Positions 1 through 9,416 of a stretch of DNA of 64,000 nt are shown here, one piece after another. This stretch comes from Pedobacter steynii (GTDB lineage Bacteria > Bacteroidota > Bacteroidia > Sphingobacteriales > Sphingobacteriaceae). Where the stretch lies: the NCBI RefSeq assembly GCF_900103665.1, contig NZ_FNGY01000017.1, positions 62,001 through 126,000 on the forward strand, written 5' to 3'. Position numbers and translations under genes: made by a program. Positions within the stretch are counted from its first letter, which is position 1, and each line of letters starts with the position of its first letter. The notes below the pieces were generated by a model. That model ran no database searches. It saw nothing but the letters and a program-made list of their open reading frames with translations, and had not been told where the DNA came from.

Positions 1-130
1 TTGCCGGAGTAAGCGGTTTTTCAGTTTTGCCAATTGTTCTGATGATATGTTTCCCTTTCAAGGTATAACCTACCAGGTTGCCGATTCTGCCATGGAATCC
101 GCCAAATAACCCGTTAATTAATTTTCCCAT
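1..130 (-). CDS. DUF6266 family protein, N-terminal part (cut by window edge)
   Basis: Reading leftward from an ATG at 128-130, the first 43 codons give a protein opening MGKLINGLFGGFHGRIGNLV and continuing with VGYTLKGKHIIRTIGKTEKP. This Gly-rich opening, with its GxFGGFxGxxGNLVG pattern, is the hallmark N terminus of the DUF6266 family, which is common in Pedobacter and relatives and has no known function. An AGGA-containing ribosome site lies just upstream (minus-strand CTTAGGAAAA). The rest lies outside the window. The family assignment rests on this N terminus only. Confidence 0.7.
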   Translation of the reverse strand, partial: MGKLINGLFGGFHGRIGNLVGYTLKGKHIIRTIGKTEKPLTPA

Positions 131-365
131 TTTTCCTAAGTTTTATTTAAGTAATTAAATTGATTATGAGTAATTTACGAAATGTTTTTCATATATCTTT
201 AATATGCCTCCGGATAATGTTATTTGTCAGTTGTCCGGGAAGACATCGTCAAAAGGTCTGAGAAACCAATTATGGACCTATCAAACACCTCTTGATCGTT
301 AAGAGAAGATCAGTTACACTGAAACGGAAATGAACAACATTTTTAACGGATAGGAACAGGATGAT
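131..365. other. Intergenic stretch between DUF6266 gene and the hybrid regulator
   Basis: No coding signal. Both flanking genes read leftward, so this must hold the 3' end signal of the regulator and the promoter of the DUF6266 gene. An imperfect hairpin can form between 209-217 and 231-239 (CCGGATAA against TTGTCCGG), but it has no U-tract. I see no clear TAnnTTTG promoter element. Confidence 0.4.
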
Positions 366-3300
366 TTACTGTGATTGATCGGAAAGATATTCGGAAGGCG
401 TCTTTCCAAATTGTTTTTTAAACTCCCTGCTGAAATACTTACGGTCTGAAAAACCAACCATATAACCGATTTCGTATACGGTGTATTGCCTTTGCAGGAG
501 CAGTTGCGCGGCCTTTTTTAAACGGATAGACTTGGAGAAATCATTCACAGAAAGGTCGGTTAGTGCTTTTAGCTTTTTATACAATACCGACTGGCTCATT
601 CCTATTTGTGCAGCGAGCAGTTCTACGCCAAGCTCCTCATTTTCCATATTGTCTTCAATGATGCCAATCAATTTGGAAATAAACTGCTCATTTAGTGGAT
701 TAACAGGCAGGGGTCCTGGTTCCAGAACCAGCTCCCTGCTGTATTTCTTTCGCATCTTTTCTCTTGCTTCCAACAGATTGTGCACCTGAAGCTCCAGAAT
801 TTTTGTGCTAAAGGGTTTGGTCAGGTAACTGTCTGCTCCCTGAGTCAGTCCGCTGATCTGATCCGTTTGGCTGCTCTTAGCCGTTAAAAGTATTACAGGG
901 ATGTGACTAGTCCGTTCGTCGGATTTTAATTGATTACAGAGGGTGAAACCATCCATTTCGGGCATCATAACATCGCTGATGATGAGGTCTGGGATTTCTA
1001 CCGTGGCGATGTCCCATCCTTCCAGTCCGTTTCCGGCAAGAAATACCTCGTAATCGGCGTCTAGCGTACCCTTAATCAATCCGCGCAGTTCAGCATTGTC
1101 TTCCACGATCAGGATGGTCTGTCTTTTTGAACCACTATGTGGAGGACTTACCCGTGGGATGTTTTCCAGGCTTAGCTCGTCTTCCCCGGGGATTCGGACA
1201 GGGAATTGTGCGATGGGTGCCGATAGCTGAGTTTCCTGGAAATGAGCATTTCCCCGCAGCAAACTGATTTCAAAACGGGTAAAACCAGGTTCATCCGCTG
1301 TTGCAGGATTGCTACTGACCTTAATTTTTCCTTTATGTAATTCCACAATGTTTTTTGCCAGTGCCAACCCGATGCCGTAGCCCGTATTTTGGATGCTGTG
1401 GTCATCTACCTGGAAATAGTTCACAAACAACTGATCCAGATATTGCGGTGCAATTCCCCTTCCGGTATCACTGATACTGATCAGCACCTCGTCTTTTTCC
1501 GTTTTGATGTGCAATGCAATATCGCCATGATCCGGTGTAAATTTAAAAGCATTGGAAAGCAGGTTGAAAAACACTTTTTCCAGTTGTTCTTTGTCGAAAT
1601 ACAACATTAGTGGCTCTTGGTCATGAATGAAAGAAAACTGAATTTGTTTCTTCCTGGATAAGGCTTCAAAGGAACTGTAAATCTCCCTCACAAAAGGAAT
1701 GAGGTCATAATTTGCAACACGGAGCTTTAGGTTCTTGGTATCCGCTTTCCGGAAATCCATGAGCTCACTGACCAGTTTTAACAACCGGTCTGCGTTGTTT
1801 TTTACGCTTTTTAATTGCTGTCCGACCGGGCTGGCAGATTGCTGTCCTTCCAGTAATTTTTCTACGGGAGCCATGATCAGCGTCAGGTGGGTGCGGATCT
1901 CATGAGAAATGTTGGTGAAGAAGTTCAGCTTGATCTGATGAAGCTCTTCATCCTTTAGTAACAACCCACGGAGGTAGAAAAAGCGGGTGATAAAAAATAA
2001 AACCATAATCAGCAATGCGGTATAAAGAAGGTAGGCCCACCATGTTTTCCAGAATGGAGGCAGGATTTCGATCTGCATCCGGACCGGTTCGCTCCAGATG
2101 CCATCGTTATTCGCTCCTTTTACCAATAGGGTATAGGTTCCTGAAGGCAGATTGGTATAGGTGGCTACAGGCGTATGGCTTTCTATCCACTCCCCGCTCA
2201 TGCCTTCCAGCTTATAGGCGTATTTGTTCTTATTTGATTTGATGTAATTGAGTAAGGCAAACTCGACGGTAAAAATGTTCTGCCCATAATGAAAGACCAG
2301 CTTTTCTGTGAATCCGATGTCCTGTTTCAACAAGCCATTCGCATCGTTGAGCCTTACCCGGTCATTGAAAAGCTTCAATCCGGTAAAAACCACGGCTGCC
2401 TGCTGGTCATTTTTTTCGATATCTGCAGGAGAGAAATGGGTAAGTCCGTTATACCCGCCAAAAAACATTTCCCCGTTTCCGGCTTTAAAAAAGGAATTGT
2501 AATTGAACTCATCCCCGGCAAGGCCGTCGCTGGTGGTATAAGTCTGGAAAACTTCATTTTTGGGATTAAACCTCGATAATCCGTTAGAAGTACTGATCCA
2601 AAGCTGCCTGTGGTTGTCTTCCAGAATTCCGACTACATTATTGCTGGCCAGGCCATCCTTGCTGGTATAGGTCTTACTAAAAGCTTTTCTCCTGACATCA
2701 TATTTACTGAGTCCGCCATAATAAAGGCCAACCCAGATGTTCCCGGATGAATCTTCCTGAATACAATTGATATAATTCGCATTGTTGTTTACGCTATTGC
2801 TCCCTTTCGGCAATGTAAACGATTGCAGGCTGCGCCGCTCGGAAGGCAAAAGGTACAGGCCGGTAGTTGCTGCAATCCAGATGTTCTTTCTCGAATCTTC
2901 GAACAAAACTTTAATATTCTGGTTTTTGATGCTTCTAATGGCCGGGATTTCAGGATAGGGGCCCAGGTTGTCCTTATCCTTCTTAAAGATCCTGATGCCA
3001 GTCTGACTGCCGGTCCAGAATGCACCCTGATCATCTTCCAAAAGGGCAACGATCTCCGAACGCGTGGTTTGAATGTCATTCCCGCTGGCCATAAAACGTT
3101 TGAAACGCTGTGTTGCAGGGTCAAATAAATTGAGGCCGCCGCCATGCGTACCGACCCAGATATTGCCCGTTTTATCTTTGTAAACTACTTTTACCAAATC
3201 TGAACCCAAACTTGATGGGGAAGTTGCTTTCAGTTTATAAGTCGTAAATTTCTGGCTCCGCTGGTCATAATAGTTCAGTCCGCCGCCTTCCGTTCCGATC

Positions 3301-4439
3301 CAAAGGTTTTCATTTTTGTCGGCAATGATGGAACTGACTACATTATGACTGATTCCTGCCAGCTTTTCGTTGTACTGCAGGGTTTTAAAATTGGTGGAAT
3401 GCGCATAAGTGACATTCACCCCGCCATAATAGGTGCCAATCCAGATCGAGCCTGTCAGGTCTTCATACAAGCTGTAAATGGAATTTTGGTTTAAGCTTCG
3501 CTGATCGGCTTTCCGGTGTTGATAGTTGTGGAATGTTCTGCTCGACGGATCGAATACGCTTAATCCTTCCTGCGTTCCAATGTATAATTTCCCCTTCTTG
3601 CTGAGCATCATTTTACGGACGGCATTATGAGCGAGGCTATTTTCTTTTCCTTCTTCATGTAAAAATCTGGAAAAGGTATTCGTGGAAGGCTGGAAAAGAT
3701 TGATGCCCCCATTTTCAGTAGCCACCCAAAGGTTCTTTTGCTGGTCTTCGGTAATGGCAGTAATGGAATTATCACTCAAACTGCCAGGCTGAGCCACATG
3801 ATGACGGTAGGTTTGTACTTCCTGAACCCGTTGTTTGAACCTGAAGCGTGTTAATCCGTTATTTGTTCCGATCCATAAAAATCCCTTCTGGTCTTCATAG
3901 ATACTGAGGATTTCTGCATGGGCAATTCCCGGGGCCAGGCCAAGCTTTTCAGCAGAGCTGAATTTATTTTTCCCGGGATTGGTTAATAAGTAGAGTCCGG
4001 TCCTGGCAGCAGCCCAGAGGTTTCCCTTTCGGTCCTCATATACGGAATTTACAGGGGCATACTGTTTATTGTGTTTATTCCCATCAAGGTAAATCCTTTC
4101 GAAAGTATTTTTCTGCGGATTAAAGCGGTTTAAGCCATTGGCCGTACCCACCCAAAGGATCTTCCTGGAATCACTATATAAGGCCGTGATATAATCATCA
4201 GAAAGGCTGCCGGAATCACTGGCATTGCTTTTATATAACCGGAACTGATTGCCGTCGTAACGGTTCAATCCAAAGCGGGAGCCAAACCACATAAAGCCCT
4301 GACCATCCTGTGCGATAGCAAAAATAGAATTCTGGGAAAGCCCGTTTTCAGTCTTTAGGTGATTGAAATTCAGTGCTTGCCCCCTGACACACAGCTGCAT
4401 CAGAATACCTGTAATTAATAATATTGTTTGCCTTATCAT
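366..4439 (-). CDS. Hybrid two-component system sensor/regulator (HTCS)
   Basis: One-protein sensor, kinase and transcription factor that normally senses a breakdown product in the periplasm and switches on the neighbouring utilisation locus. I start it at 4439 (MIRQTILLITG..., a signal peptide); the open frame extends 60 codons further, but that part is not signal-like. Order in the 1357 residues: signal peptide 1-22; two seven-blade propellers of reg_prop repeats, about 25-650; Y_Y_Y domain about 720-785; membrane helix about 790-815; HisKA with the phospho-acceptor His846 in SHEIRTHLT; HATPase about 950-1050; receiver 1108-1220 with Asp1156 in SDVMMPEMDG; AraC-type HTH about 1250-1353. The H-box has His where Pro is usual (SHEIRTPLT). 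It diverges from the SusC/SusD operon at 4641, its likely target. Confidence 0.95.
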   Translation of the reverse strand: MIRQTILLITGILMQLCVRGQALNFNHLKTENGLSQNSIFAIAQDGQGFMWFGSRFGLNRYDGNQFRLYKSNASDSGSLSDDYITALYSDSRKILWVGTANGLNRFNPQKNTFERIYLDGNKHNKQYAPVNSVYEDRKGNLWAAARTGLYLLTNPGKNKFSSAEKLGLAPGIAHAEILSIYEDQKGFLWIGTNNGLTRFRFKQRVQEVQTYRHHVAQPGSLSDNSITAITEDQQKNLWVATENGGINLFQPSTNTFSRFLHEEGKENSLAHNAVRKMMLSKKGKLYIGTQEGLSVFDPSSRTFHNYQHRKADQRSLNQNSIYSLYEDLTGSIWIGTYYGGVNVTYAHSTNFKTLQYNEKLAGISHNVVSSIIADKNENLWIGTEGGGLNYYDQRSQKFTTYKLKATSPSSLGSDLVKVVYKDKTGNIWVGTHGGGLNLFDPATQRFKRFMASGNDIQTTRSEIVALLEDDQGAFWTGSQTGIRIFKKDKDNLGPYPEIPAIRSIKNQNIKVLFEDSRKNIWIAATTGLYLLPSERRSLQSFTLPKGSNSVNNNANYINCIQEDSSGNIWVGLYYGGLSKYDVRRKAFSKTYTSKDGLASNNVVGILEDNHRQLWISTSNGLSRFNPKNEVFQTYTTSDGLAGDEFNYNSFFKAGNGEMFFGGYNGLTHFSPADIEKNDQQAAVVFTGLKLFNDRVRLNDANGLLKQDIGFTEKLVFHYGQNIFTVEFALLNYIKSNKNKYAYKLEGMSGEWIESHTPVATYTNLPSGTYTLLVKGANNDGIWSEPVRMQIEILPPFWKTWWAYLLYTALLIMVLFFITRFFYLRGLLLKDEELHQIKLNFFTNISHEIRTHLTLIMAPVEKLLEGQQSASPVGQQLKSVKNNADRLLKLVSELMDFRKADTKNLKLRVANYDLIPFVREIYSSFEALSRKKQIQFSFIHDQEPLMLYFDKEQLEKVFFNLLSNAFKFTPDHGDIALHIKTEKDEVLISISDTGRGIAPQYLDQLFVNYFQVDDHSIQNTGYGIGLALAKNIVELHKGKIKVSSNPATADEPGFTRFEISLLRGNAHFQETQLSAPIAQFPVRIPGEDELSLENIPRVSPPHSGSKRQTILIVEDNAELRGLIKGTLDADYEVFLAGNGLEGWDIATVEIPDLIISDVMMPEMDGFTLCNQLKSDERTSHIPVILLTAKSSQTDQISGLTQGADSYLTKPFSTKILELQVHNLLEAREKMRKKYSRELVLEPGPLPVNPLNEQFISKLIGIIEDNMENEELGVELLAAQIGMSQSVLYKKLKALTDLSVNDFSKSIRLKKAAQLLLQRQYTVYEIGYMVGFSDRKYFSREFKKQFGKTPSEYLSDQSQ

Positions 4440-4518
4440 ACCCCTATAATAAACGTTCCCCTCCCCAAGGCTAAAGAAATTCCTTGCCTGATTTTTAAAA
4501 ATACAATTTAAGAAGGGA

Positions 4519-4550
4519 TTTTCACCCCATTTACAATCATTTTTCACCCC
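4519..4550. promoter_or_regulatory. Direct repeat in the divergent promoter region, candidate HTCS operator
   Basis: Two identical copies of TTTTCACCCC start at 4519 and 4541, 22 nt apart, so they sit on the same face of the helix two turns apart. They lie between the regulator gene (start 4439) and the first susC-like gene (start 4641). AraC-type response domains of hybrid regulators commonly bind direct repeats in this position. A weak -7-like TACGCTTTG follows at 4599. The binding role is inferred. Confidence 0.5.
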
Positions 4551-4640
4551 TTTTCTTTTTGGATTGCAGCCAACTTTACTGTTAGCCAAATAACCAAATA
4601 CGCTTTGCCTCCCAGGCAACTAAACCAAAACAAACCAGAT

Positions 4641-7600
4641 ATGATGAAACCTTACTTAAAAGTAAAGGGAAGACAGGTGTACGGGAAGTTCCTAATTAAG
4701 GGATTGATGATTGCCATGCTTTTTCCGATCTCTTTATCTGCCCAGACCAATAAGGGTAGTAAAGAAACCATTAACTCAACAGACATTCCAGGAGTGGTTA
4801 AAGGGAAACTGACCAATATTTATGGAGAACCTCTTTTTGGTGTAAACATCAGAAGTAAAACAGGAGGGCCCGTGGTGTCTTCGGATAACAAGGGAGAATA
4901 TTCCCTGATGATTGATTCCGGTGAAGTGGCCATCTTTTCTCTGAAAGGATACCTTACACAGGAAGTAAGTGTTTCCGGAAGCAAACTGGACCTGATTTTT
5001 ACCGAATCGGAAAAGTCGCAGCTAAGTGTGTACCGTCTTTATGATACCCAGAAAAAGTCGACCAGCATCTTATCCACAGAAAGTGTGTATACCAGAGACC
5101 TGATCTCTTCGCCGGTAACGGCGATCAATAATGCCCTTACAGGTAGGATGTCGGGGTTAACCACCTTACAGTCGACAGGAATTCCGGGACTGGATGCTGC
5201 TGATTTCTCCCTGAGGGGACAGAATCCAACGATCTTAATCAATGGGGTACCCAGAGATGTATCTTCTATAGATCCGGAAGAAATTGAATCTGTTACGGTA
5301 TTAAAAGATGCACTGGCGACTGCTATGTTGGGTTTGCGCGGATCTGGTGGTGCCATACTGATTACAACTAAAAAAGGAGAAGTAGGAAAACAGAAAATTG
5401 CTTTTACTGCCCAAACAGGATTGCAAACCCCGATCAGACTTCCTAAAACATTAGATGCCTTTAATTATGCGACCTTATACAATGAGGCACTGAGCAATGA
5501 TGGAAAAGCAACCATCTATACGCCTGCAGATTTAGAAGCTTACAGAACAGGTTCCGACCCTATGGGCCATCCGAACGTAGACTGGTACAAGGAAGTGATG
5601 AGAAAAAATGCGCCTTTCACGAGGTACAATCTGAGCACCTCCGGTGGTGGAAACAGTGCCCGTTATTTCGTGGCAGTCGATTATCTGGACCAGCAAGGCC
5701 TTTTAAAGACCTCGGATAAAAATACTTATAATACCAATTCAGACTTTAAGCGATACATCGTGCGCACGAATATCGATGTAGACCTGAATAAAAACCTAAC
5801 CCTAAACCTGAACCTTTTCGGAAGAATAGAGAATGGAAATGCGCCGGGAACCAGTTTCATAACCTCTTTTGGAGGAAGGTCAGTAAACCTGGGGATCAAT
5901 GCCATTTTCAATTCGCTGGCGACTACGCCAAATAGTGCCTATCCAATGTTTAACCCGGATGGTTCATTGGGGGGGAATAAAGACTTTCAGAACAATGTGT
6001 ATGGCCTGAGCACGCAATCGGGATATACGCTGAGCTATATGAGAGATATGTCTGCCGATCTTTCTCTTAAAAGAACGATGGATGATCTGGTGAAGGGATT
6101 ATGGATTAAAGGTTTGGTTACTTTTAATACCAACCTTTCTGAAGTAACTTCCAGAGGGAAAACCTTTGCGGTATATCAGGGAATGAATGGTCCATCTGGA
6201 ATAACCTACCAGCGTTTTGGTACAGAAGGAACGATATCGGCCGGAAATAGCGTCAATACCAATCAGTATAAAAACTTCTATTCGGAATTTTCTACCGGCT
6301 ATGACGGCAGCTTCGGAGATCACCATGTCCATGCACTTGCTTCTGCAAATGTTCAGAACATTTCAATTTATAGCGACTTGCCACTTACTTACAATACCCT
6401 TGCCGGAACGCTTTCTTATGACTACAAGGAAAAATATCTGGCAGAAGTAGCGATGAGCTATAGCGGTTTAAACCGCTATCCCGATGGTAAACGTTATGGA
6501 TTATTTCCGGCAGTAGGCTTAGGCTGGAACATTGCCAAGGAGCACTTTATCGCAGATCATGTAAAATGGTTAACTACCCTGAAATTACGTAGTACCTACG
6601 GACGAACAGGAAATGCGAATGCGGGTTACTTTGTGTATAACCAGTATTTTGCAGATGGTGCGGGTTATTATTTCGGTCCGGGATCGGGAACTTTTGTGTT
6701 TTCTGTTGGCGACCAGACTTTGGCGAATCCAAATATAACCTGGGAGAAAGCAGCTAAATTCAATCTGGGAATAGATGTCGGCTTGTTTAATGATAAACTG
6801 ACGCTGACAGCAGAGTATTATAATAATAAATTTTTCGACCTGATGCAAACCAGGGGCAAAAGTACCAGCATCATCGGAAATACCTATCCATTTGAAAATA
6901 TCGGTACCACCCGCTATAAAGGAATAGACCTGACGGCGAGTTACCGCAACCATGTCAATAATTTCAATTATTTCCTTTCAGGGAATGTCACCTCCAATAA
7001 TAAGATCGTTGAATACCAGGATGAAGTGTTCAGGGAATACGACTGGATGAAAAGAACCGGACAGCGTACGGATCAGACTTTCGGATATCTGGCAAACGGT
7101 TTTTACCAGAATGCTGCGGATATCACAAATAGCCCTAAAACAGTAGGTTATATTCCTGTTCCGGGAGATCTCAAGTACAAAGACTTAAATAACGATGGGA
7201 TCATCAACCAGTTTGATGTAACCGCTTTAAAGAATAATAAACCCATGGTCTATTATGGCTTATCCTTTGGTTTCGACTATAAAGGCTTCGATTTTAGTGC
7301 CTTATTGCAGGGCGCGGCAAACCGTACAGTTTATATGGGTGGACCGACACAATGGGAATTTCAAAACGAGGGAAAAGGGCAGGCTTTTGAGCAGCACCTC
7401 AATCGCTGGACTCCAGAAACCGCAGGAACAGCGACTTACCCAAGACTTTCTGTAGGTGCCAACCCGAATAACCAGATGACTTCTTCTTTCTGGCTTCGCT
7501 CCGGGAATTACATGAGGTTAAAGAACCTGGAAGTCGGTTATTCCCTTCCACAAAGGCTTGCAGCAAAAGTAAAACTGGCTTCCATCCGTGTTTTTGCAAA

Positions 7601-7712
7601 CGGAATGAACTTATATACTTTCTCTGATAGTAAGGATTATGATCCTGAAACTTTTGGCGTATCCTATCCGGCGCAACGAATTGTCAATGCTGGTATCACC
7701 ATTAAACTATAA
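4641..7712 (+). CDS. SusC/RagA-like TonB-dependent outer-membrane transporter (pair 1)
   Basis: Outer-membrane barrel that imports oligomers captured by its SusD partner. Start set at the ATG at 4641 (MMKPYLKVKGRQ...), giving a signal peptide ending ISLSAQ; the open frame begins 12 codons earlier without a signal. After the signal come a carboxypeptidase-regulatory-like domain (VVKGKLTNIYGEPLFGVNI), the plug (FSLRGQNPTILINGVP, IDPEEIESVTVLKDALATAM) and a long barrel ending VNAGITIKL, 1023 residues in all. The segment where SusC proteins carry the TonB box, normally like EVVVVGFGxQKK, reads SVYRLYDTQKKS and looks degenerate. It is followed after 4 nt by its susD partner. Confidence 0.93.
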   Translation: MMKPYLKVKGRQVYGKFLIKGLMIAMLFPISLSAQTNKGSKETINSTDIPGVVKGKLTNIYGEPLFGVNIRSKTGGPVVSSDNKGEYSLMIDSGEVAIFSLKGYLTQEVSVSGSKLDLIFTESEKSQLSVYRLYDTQKKSTSILSTESVYTRDLISSPVTAINNALTGRMSGLTTLQSTGIPGLDAADFSLRGQNPTILINGVPRDVSSIDPEEIESVTVLKDALATAMLGLRGSGGAILITTKKGEVGKQKIAFTAQTGLQTPIRLPKTLDAFNYATLYNEALSNDGKATIYTPADLEAYRTGSDPMGHPNVDWYKEVMRKNAPFTRYNLSTSGGGNSARYFVAVDYLDQQGLLKTSDKNTYNTNSDFKRYIVRTNIDVDLNKNLTLNLNLFGRIENGNAPGTSFITSFGGRSVNLGINAIFNSLATTPNSAYPMFNPDGSLGGNKDFQNNVYGLSTQSGYTLSYMRDMSADLSLKRTMDDLVKGLWIKGLVTFNTNLSEVTSRGKTFAVYQGMNGPSGITYQRFGTEGTISAGNSVNTNQYKNFYSEFSTGYDGSFGDHHVHALASANVQNISIYSDLPLTYNTLAGTLSYDYKEKYLAEVAMSYSGLNRYPDGKRYGLFPAVGLGWNIAKEHFIADHVKWLTTLKLRSTYGRTGNANAGYFVYNQYFADGAGYYFGPGSGTFVFSVGDQTLANPNITWEKAAKFNLGIDVGLFNDKLTLTAEYYNNKFFDLMQTRGKSTSIIGNTYPFENIGTTRYKGIDLTASYRNHVNNFNYFLSGNVTSNNKIVEYQDEVFREYDWMKRTGQRTDQTFGYLANGFYQNAADITNSPKTVGYIPVPGDLKYKDLNNDGIINQFDVTALKNNKPMVYYGLSFGFDYKGFDFSALLQGAANRTVYMGGPTQWEFQNEGKGQAFEQHLNRWTPETAGTATYPRLSVGANPNNQMTSSFWLRSGNYMRLKNLEVGYSLPQRLAAKVKLASIRVFANGMNLYTFSDSKDYDPETFGVSYPAQRIVNAGITIKL

Positions 7713-7716
7713 TCCC

Positions 7717-9378
7717 ATGAAACACTTTATATACATTTTAATAGGCGGATTATTGTGCTTAACCGCATGTAAGAAAAGCAATATTGAACAAACCCCACTG
7801 GAAAAATGGACAGACGACGTCATCTTTGATCCTACAGATTCCCTGGGGAATTATGCCAAAAACTTCCTGAATGATATCTATACCTTATTGCCTACGGGTT
7901 ATAACCGGATAGGAACGACTTTCGGGACGGTAACCAGCAGTGATATTTTGGATGCAGCAACTGATGATGCCATTTCTTCTAAGGCATCAAGCAATATCGA
8001 ATCTTTTACCAATGGTAGAATCAGCGCTTTCAGTCTGGTAGACGATGCCTGGGATAAAAACTACAAGGGGATCAGAAAAGTGAATATGTTCCTGGCAAAT
8101 ATTGGGAAAGTCCCTTTTCTGAATTCCATGATCGTAGAGAAAAATTACTGGATCGCAGAAAGCAGGTTCCTGCGGGCCATGTTTTATTTTGAAATGGTAA
8201 AGCGTTATGGTGGTGTTCCTTTGCTCGGCGATAAGGTGCTGGGCCTGGAGGATGACCTTTCATTTAAAAGAAATACCACCGAAGAATGTACGCAATATAT
8301 CCTGTCTGAAATCGAAGCCATCAAAGATCAGCTTCGTCCAAGCCCTGTTCAGGATGCAGACCTTGGAAGGATTTCTAAAGCTGCAGCATTGGCTTTGAAA
8401 TCACGTTTATTGCTGTATCTGGCTAGTCCAAAATACAACCCTGGAAATGACCAGACCAAATGGCTCGCTGCGGCAACTGCCGCAAAAGACCTGATGAACC
8501 TCAGTAGTGCCATTGGATTGGAAAGTTCTTTCATCAACGTCTTTCTGACCCGTAAAAATAAAGAAGTCATCCTGGGGTATCAACGTGCGGTAAATATGAA
8601 CGTGGAAAAGGACAATGCACCCATCGGTTATACAGATGCTGTTGCCAGTAACGGACTCACAAGCCCGACTCAGGAACTCGTAGATGCTTACGAAATGAAA
8701 AATGGAAAAGCAATCACCGATCCTACATCCGGCTATAACCCTGCAAATCCTTACACCGGTCGTGATCCCCGTTTTGATAAAACCATCTTTTACAATGGAA
8801 GCGATTGGGTAAAACGTAAAGTAGAAACATTTGAAGGTGGTTTAGACAAGCCGGGAGGGATCGTTACACAGACACGTACAGGCTATTACATGCGCAAGTT
8901 TATGGCTGATTTTTCTACTGCCACGACGTATAGCAATCAGACACACAACCCGGTTATTTTCCGCTATGCGGAGGTGTTGCTGAATTTTGCCGAAGCGCAA
9001 AACGAATATGCAGGGCCTACCGCTGAGGTTAAAAAGGCTGTTGAAGACATCAGACAACGTGCCGGTCTGGTTCCTTTCGCGCTGGCTACAGGCCTTTCCA
9101 AAGATCAAATGAGGGAAGTGATCCGACATGAAAGAAGGGTAGAAATGGCCTTTGAAGAACAACGTTTCTGGGACATCAGAAGGTGGAAGATTGCAGAACA
9201 GGTGATGAATGGAAAATTACATGGGATGAAAATTCAGAAAATTCCGGCAGGTGGGTTTACATATGCCCCTTTTGAGGCGGCAACGGTGACTTTCGATGCA
9301 GCAAAAATGTATAGTTATCCAATCCCTTATTCGGAAATCACCAAAAACACAAATTTAACCCAAAACCAAGGTTGGTAA
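7717..9378 (+). CDS. RagB/SusD family surface lipoprotein (pair 1)
   Basis: Cell-surface glycan-binding lipoprotein that caps the SusC channel. Start at 7717 gives MKHFIYILIGGLLCLTACKK with the lipobox LTAC; the longer open frame overlaps susC and lacks a signal. The body has typical SusD features: WIAESRFLRAMFYFEMVKRYGGVPL, the TPR-like region, and a C-terminal HERRVEMAFEEQRFWDIRRW block ending TQNQGW. 553 residues, normal for the family. It starts 4 nt after the susC stop, so the two are translated from one message. Confidence 0.93.
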   Translation: MKHFIYILIGGLLCLTACKKSNIEQTPLEKWTDDVIFDPTDSLGNYAKNFLNDIYTLLPTGYNRIGTTFGTVTSSDILDAATDDAISSKASSNIESFTNGRISAFSLVDDAWDKNYKGIRKVNMFLANIGKVPFLNSMIVEKNYWIAESRFLRAMFYFEMVKRYGGVPLLGDKVLGLEDDLSFKRNTTEECTQYILSEIEAIKDQLRPSPVQDADLGRISKAAALALKSRLLLYLASPKYNPGNDQTKWLAAATAAKDLMNLSSAIGLESSFINVFLTRKNKEVILGYQRAVNMNVEKDNAPIGYTDAVASNGLTSPTQELVDAYEMKNGKAITDPTSGYNPANPYTGRDPRFDKTIFYNGSDWVKRKVETFEGGLDKPGGIVTQTRTGYYMRKFMADFSTATTYSNQTHNPVIFRYAEVLLNFAEAQNEYAGPTAEVKKAVEDIRQRAGLVPFALATGLSKDQMREVIRHERRVEMAFEEQRFWDIRRWKIAEQVMNGKLHGMKIQKIPAGGFTYAPFEAATVTFDAAKMYSYPIPYSEITKNTNLTQNQGW

Positions 9379-9416
9379 ATCATTCTGGTTCATTTCAAAT
9401 AAACAAAACTCAGGTT

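Noticed and set aside
2289..2579. Open frame opposite the Y_Y_Y region of the hybrid regulator
   Set aside because: Shadow frame; no start context and no conserved motif.
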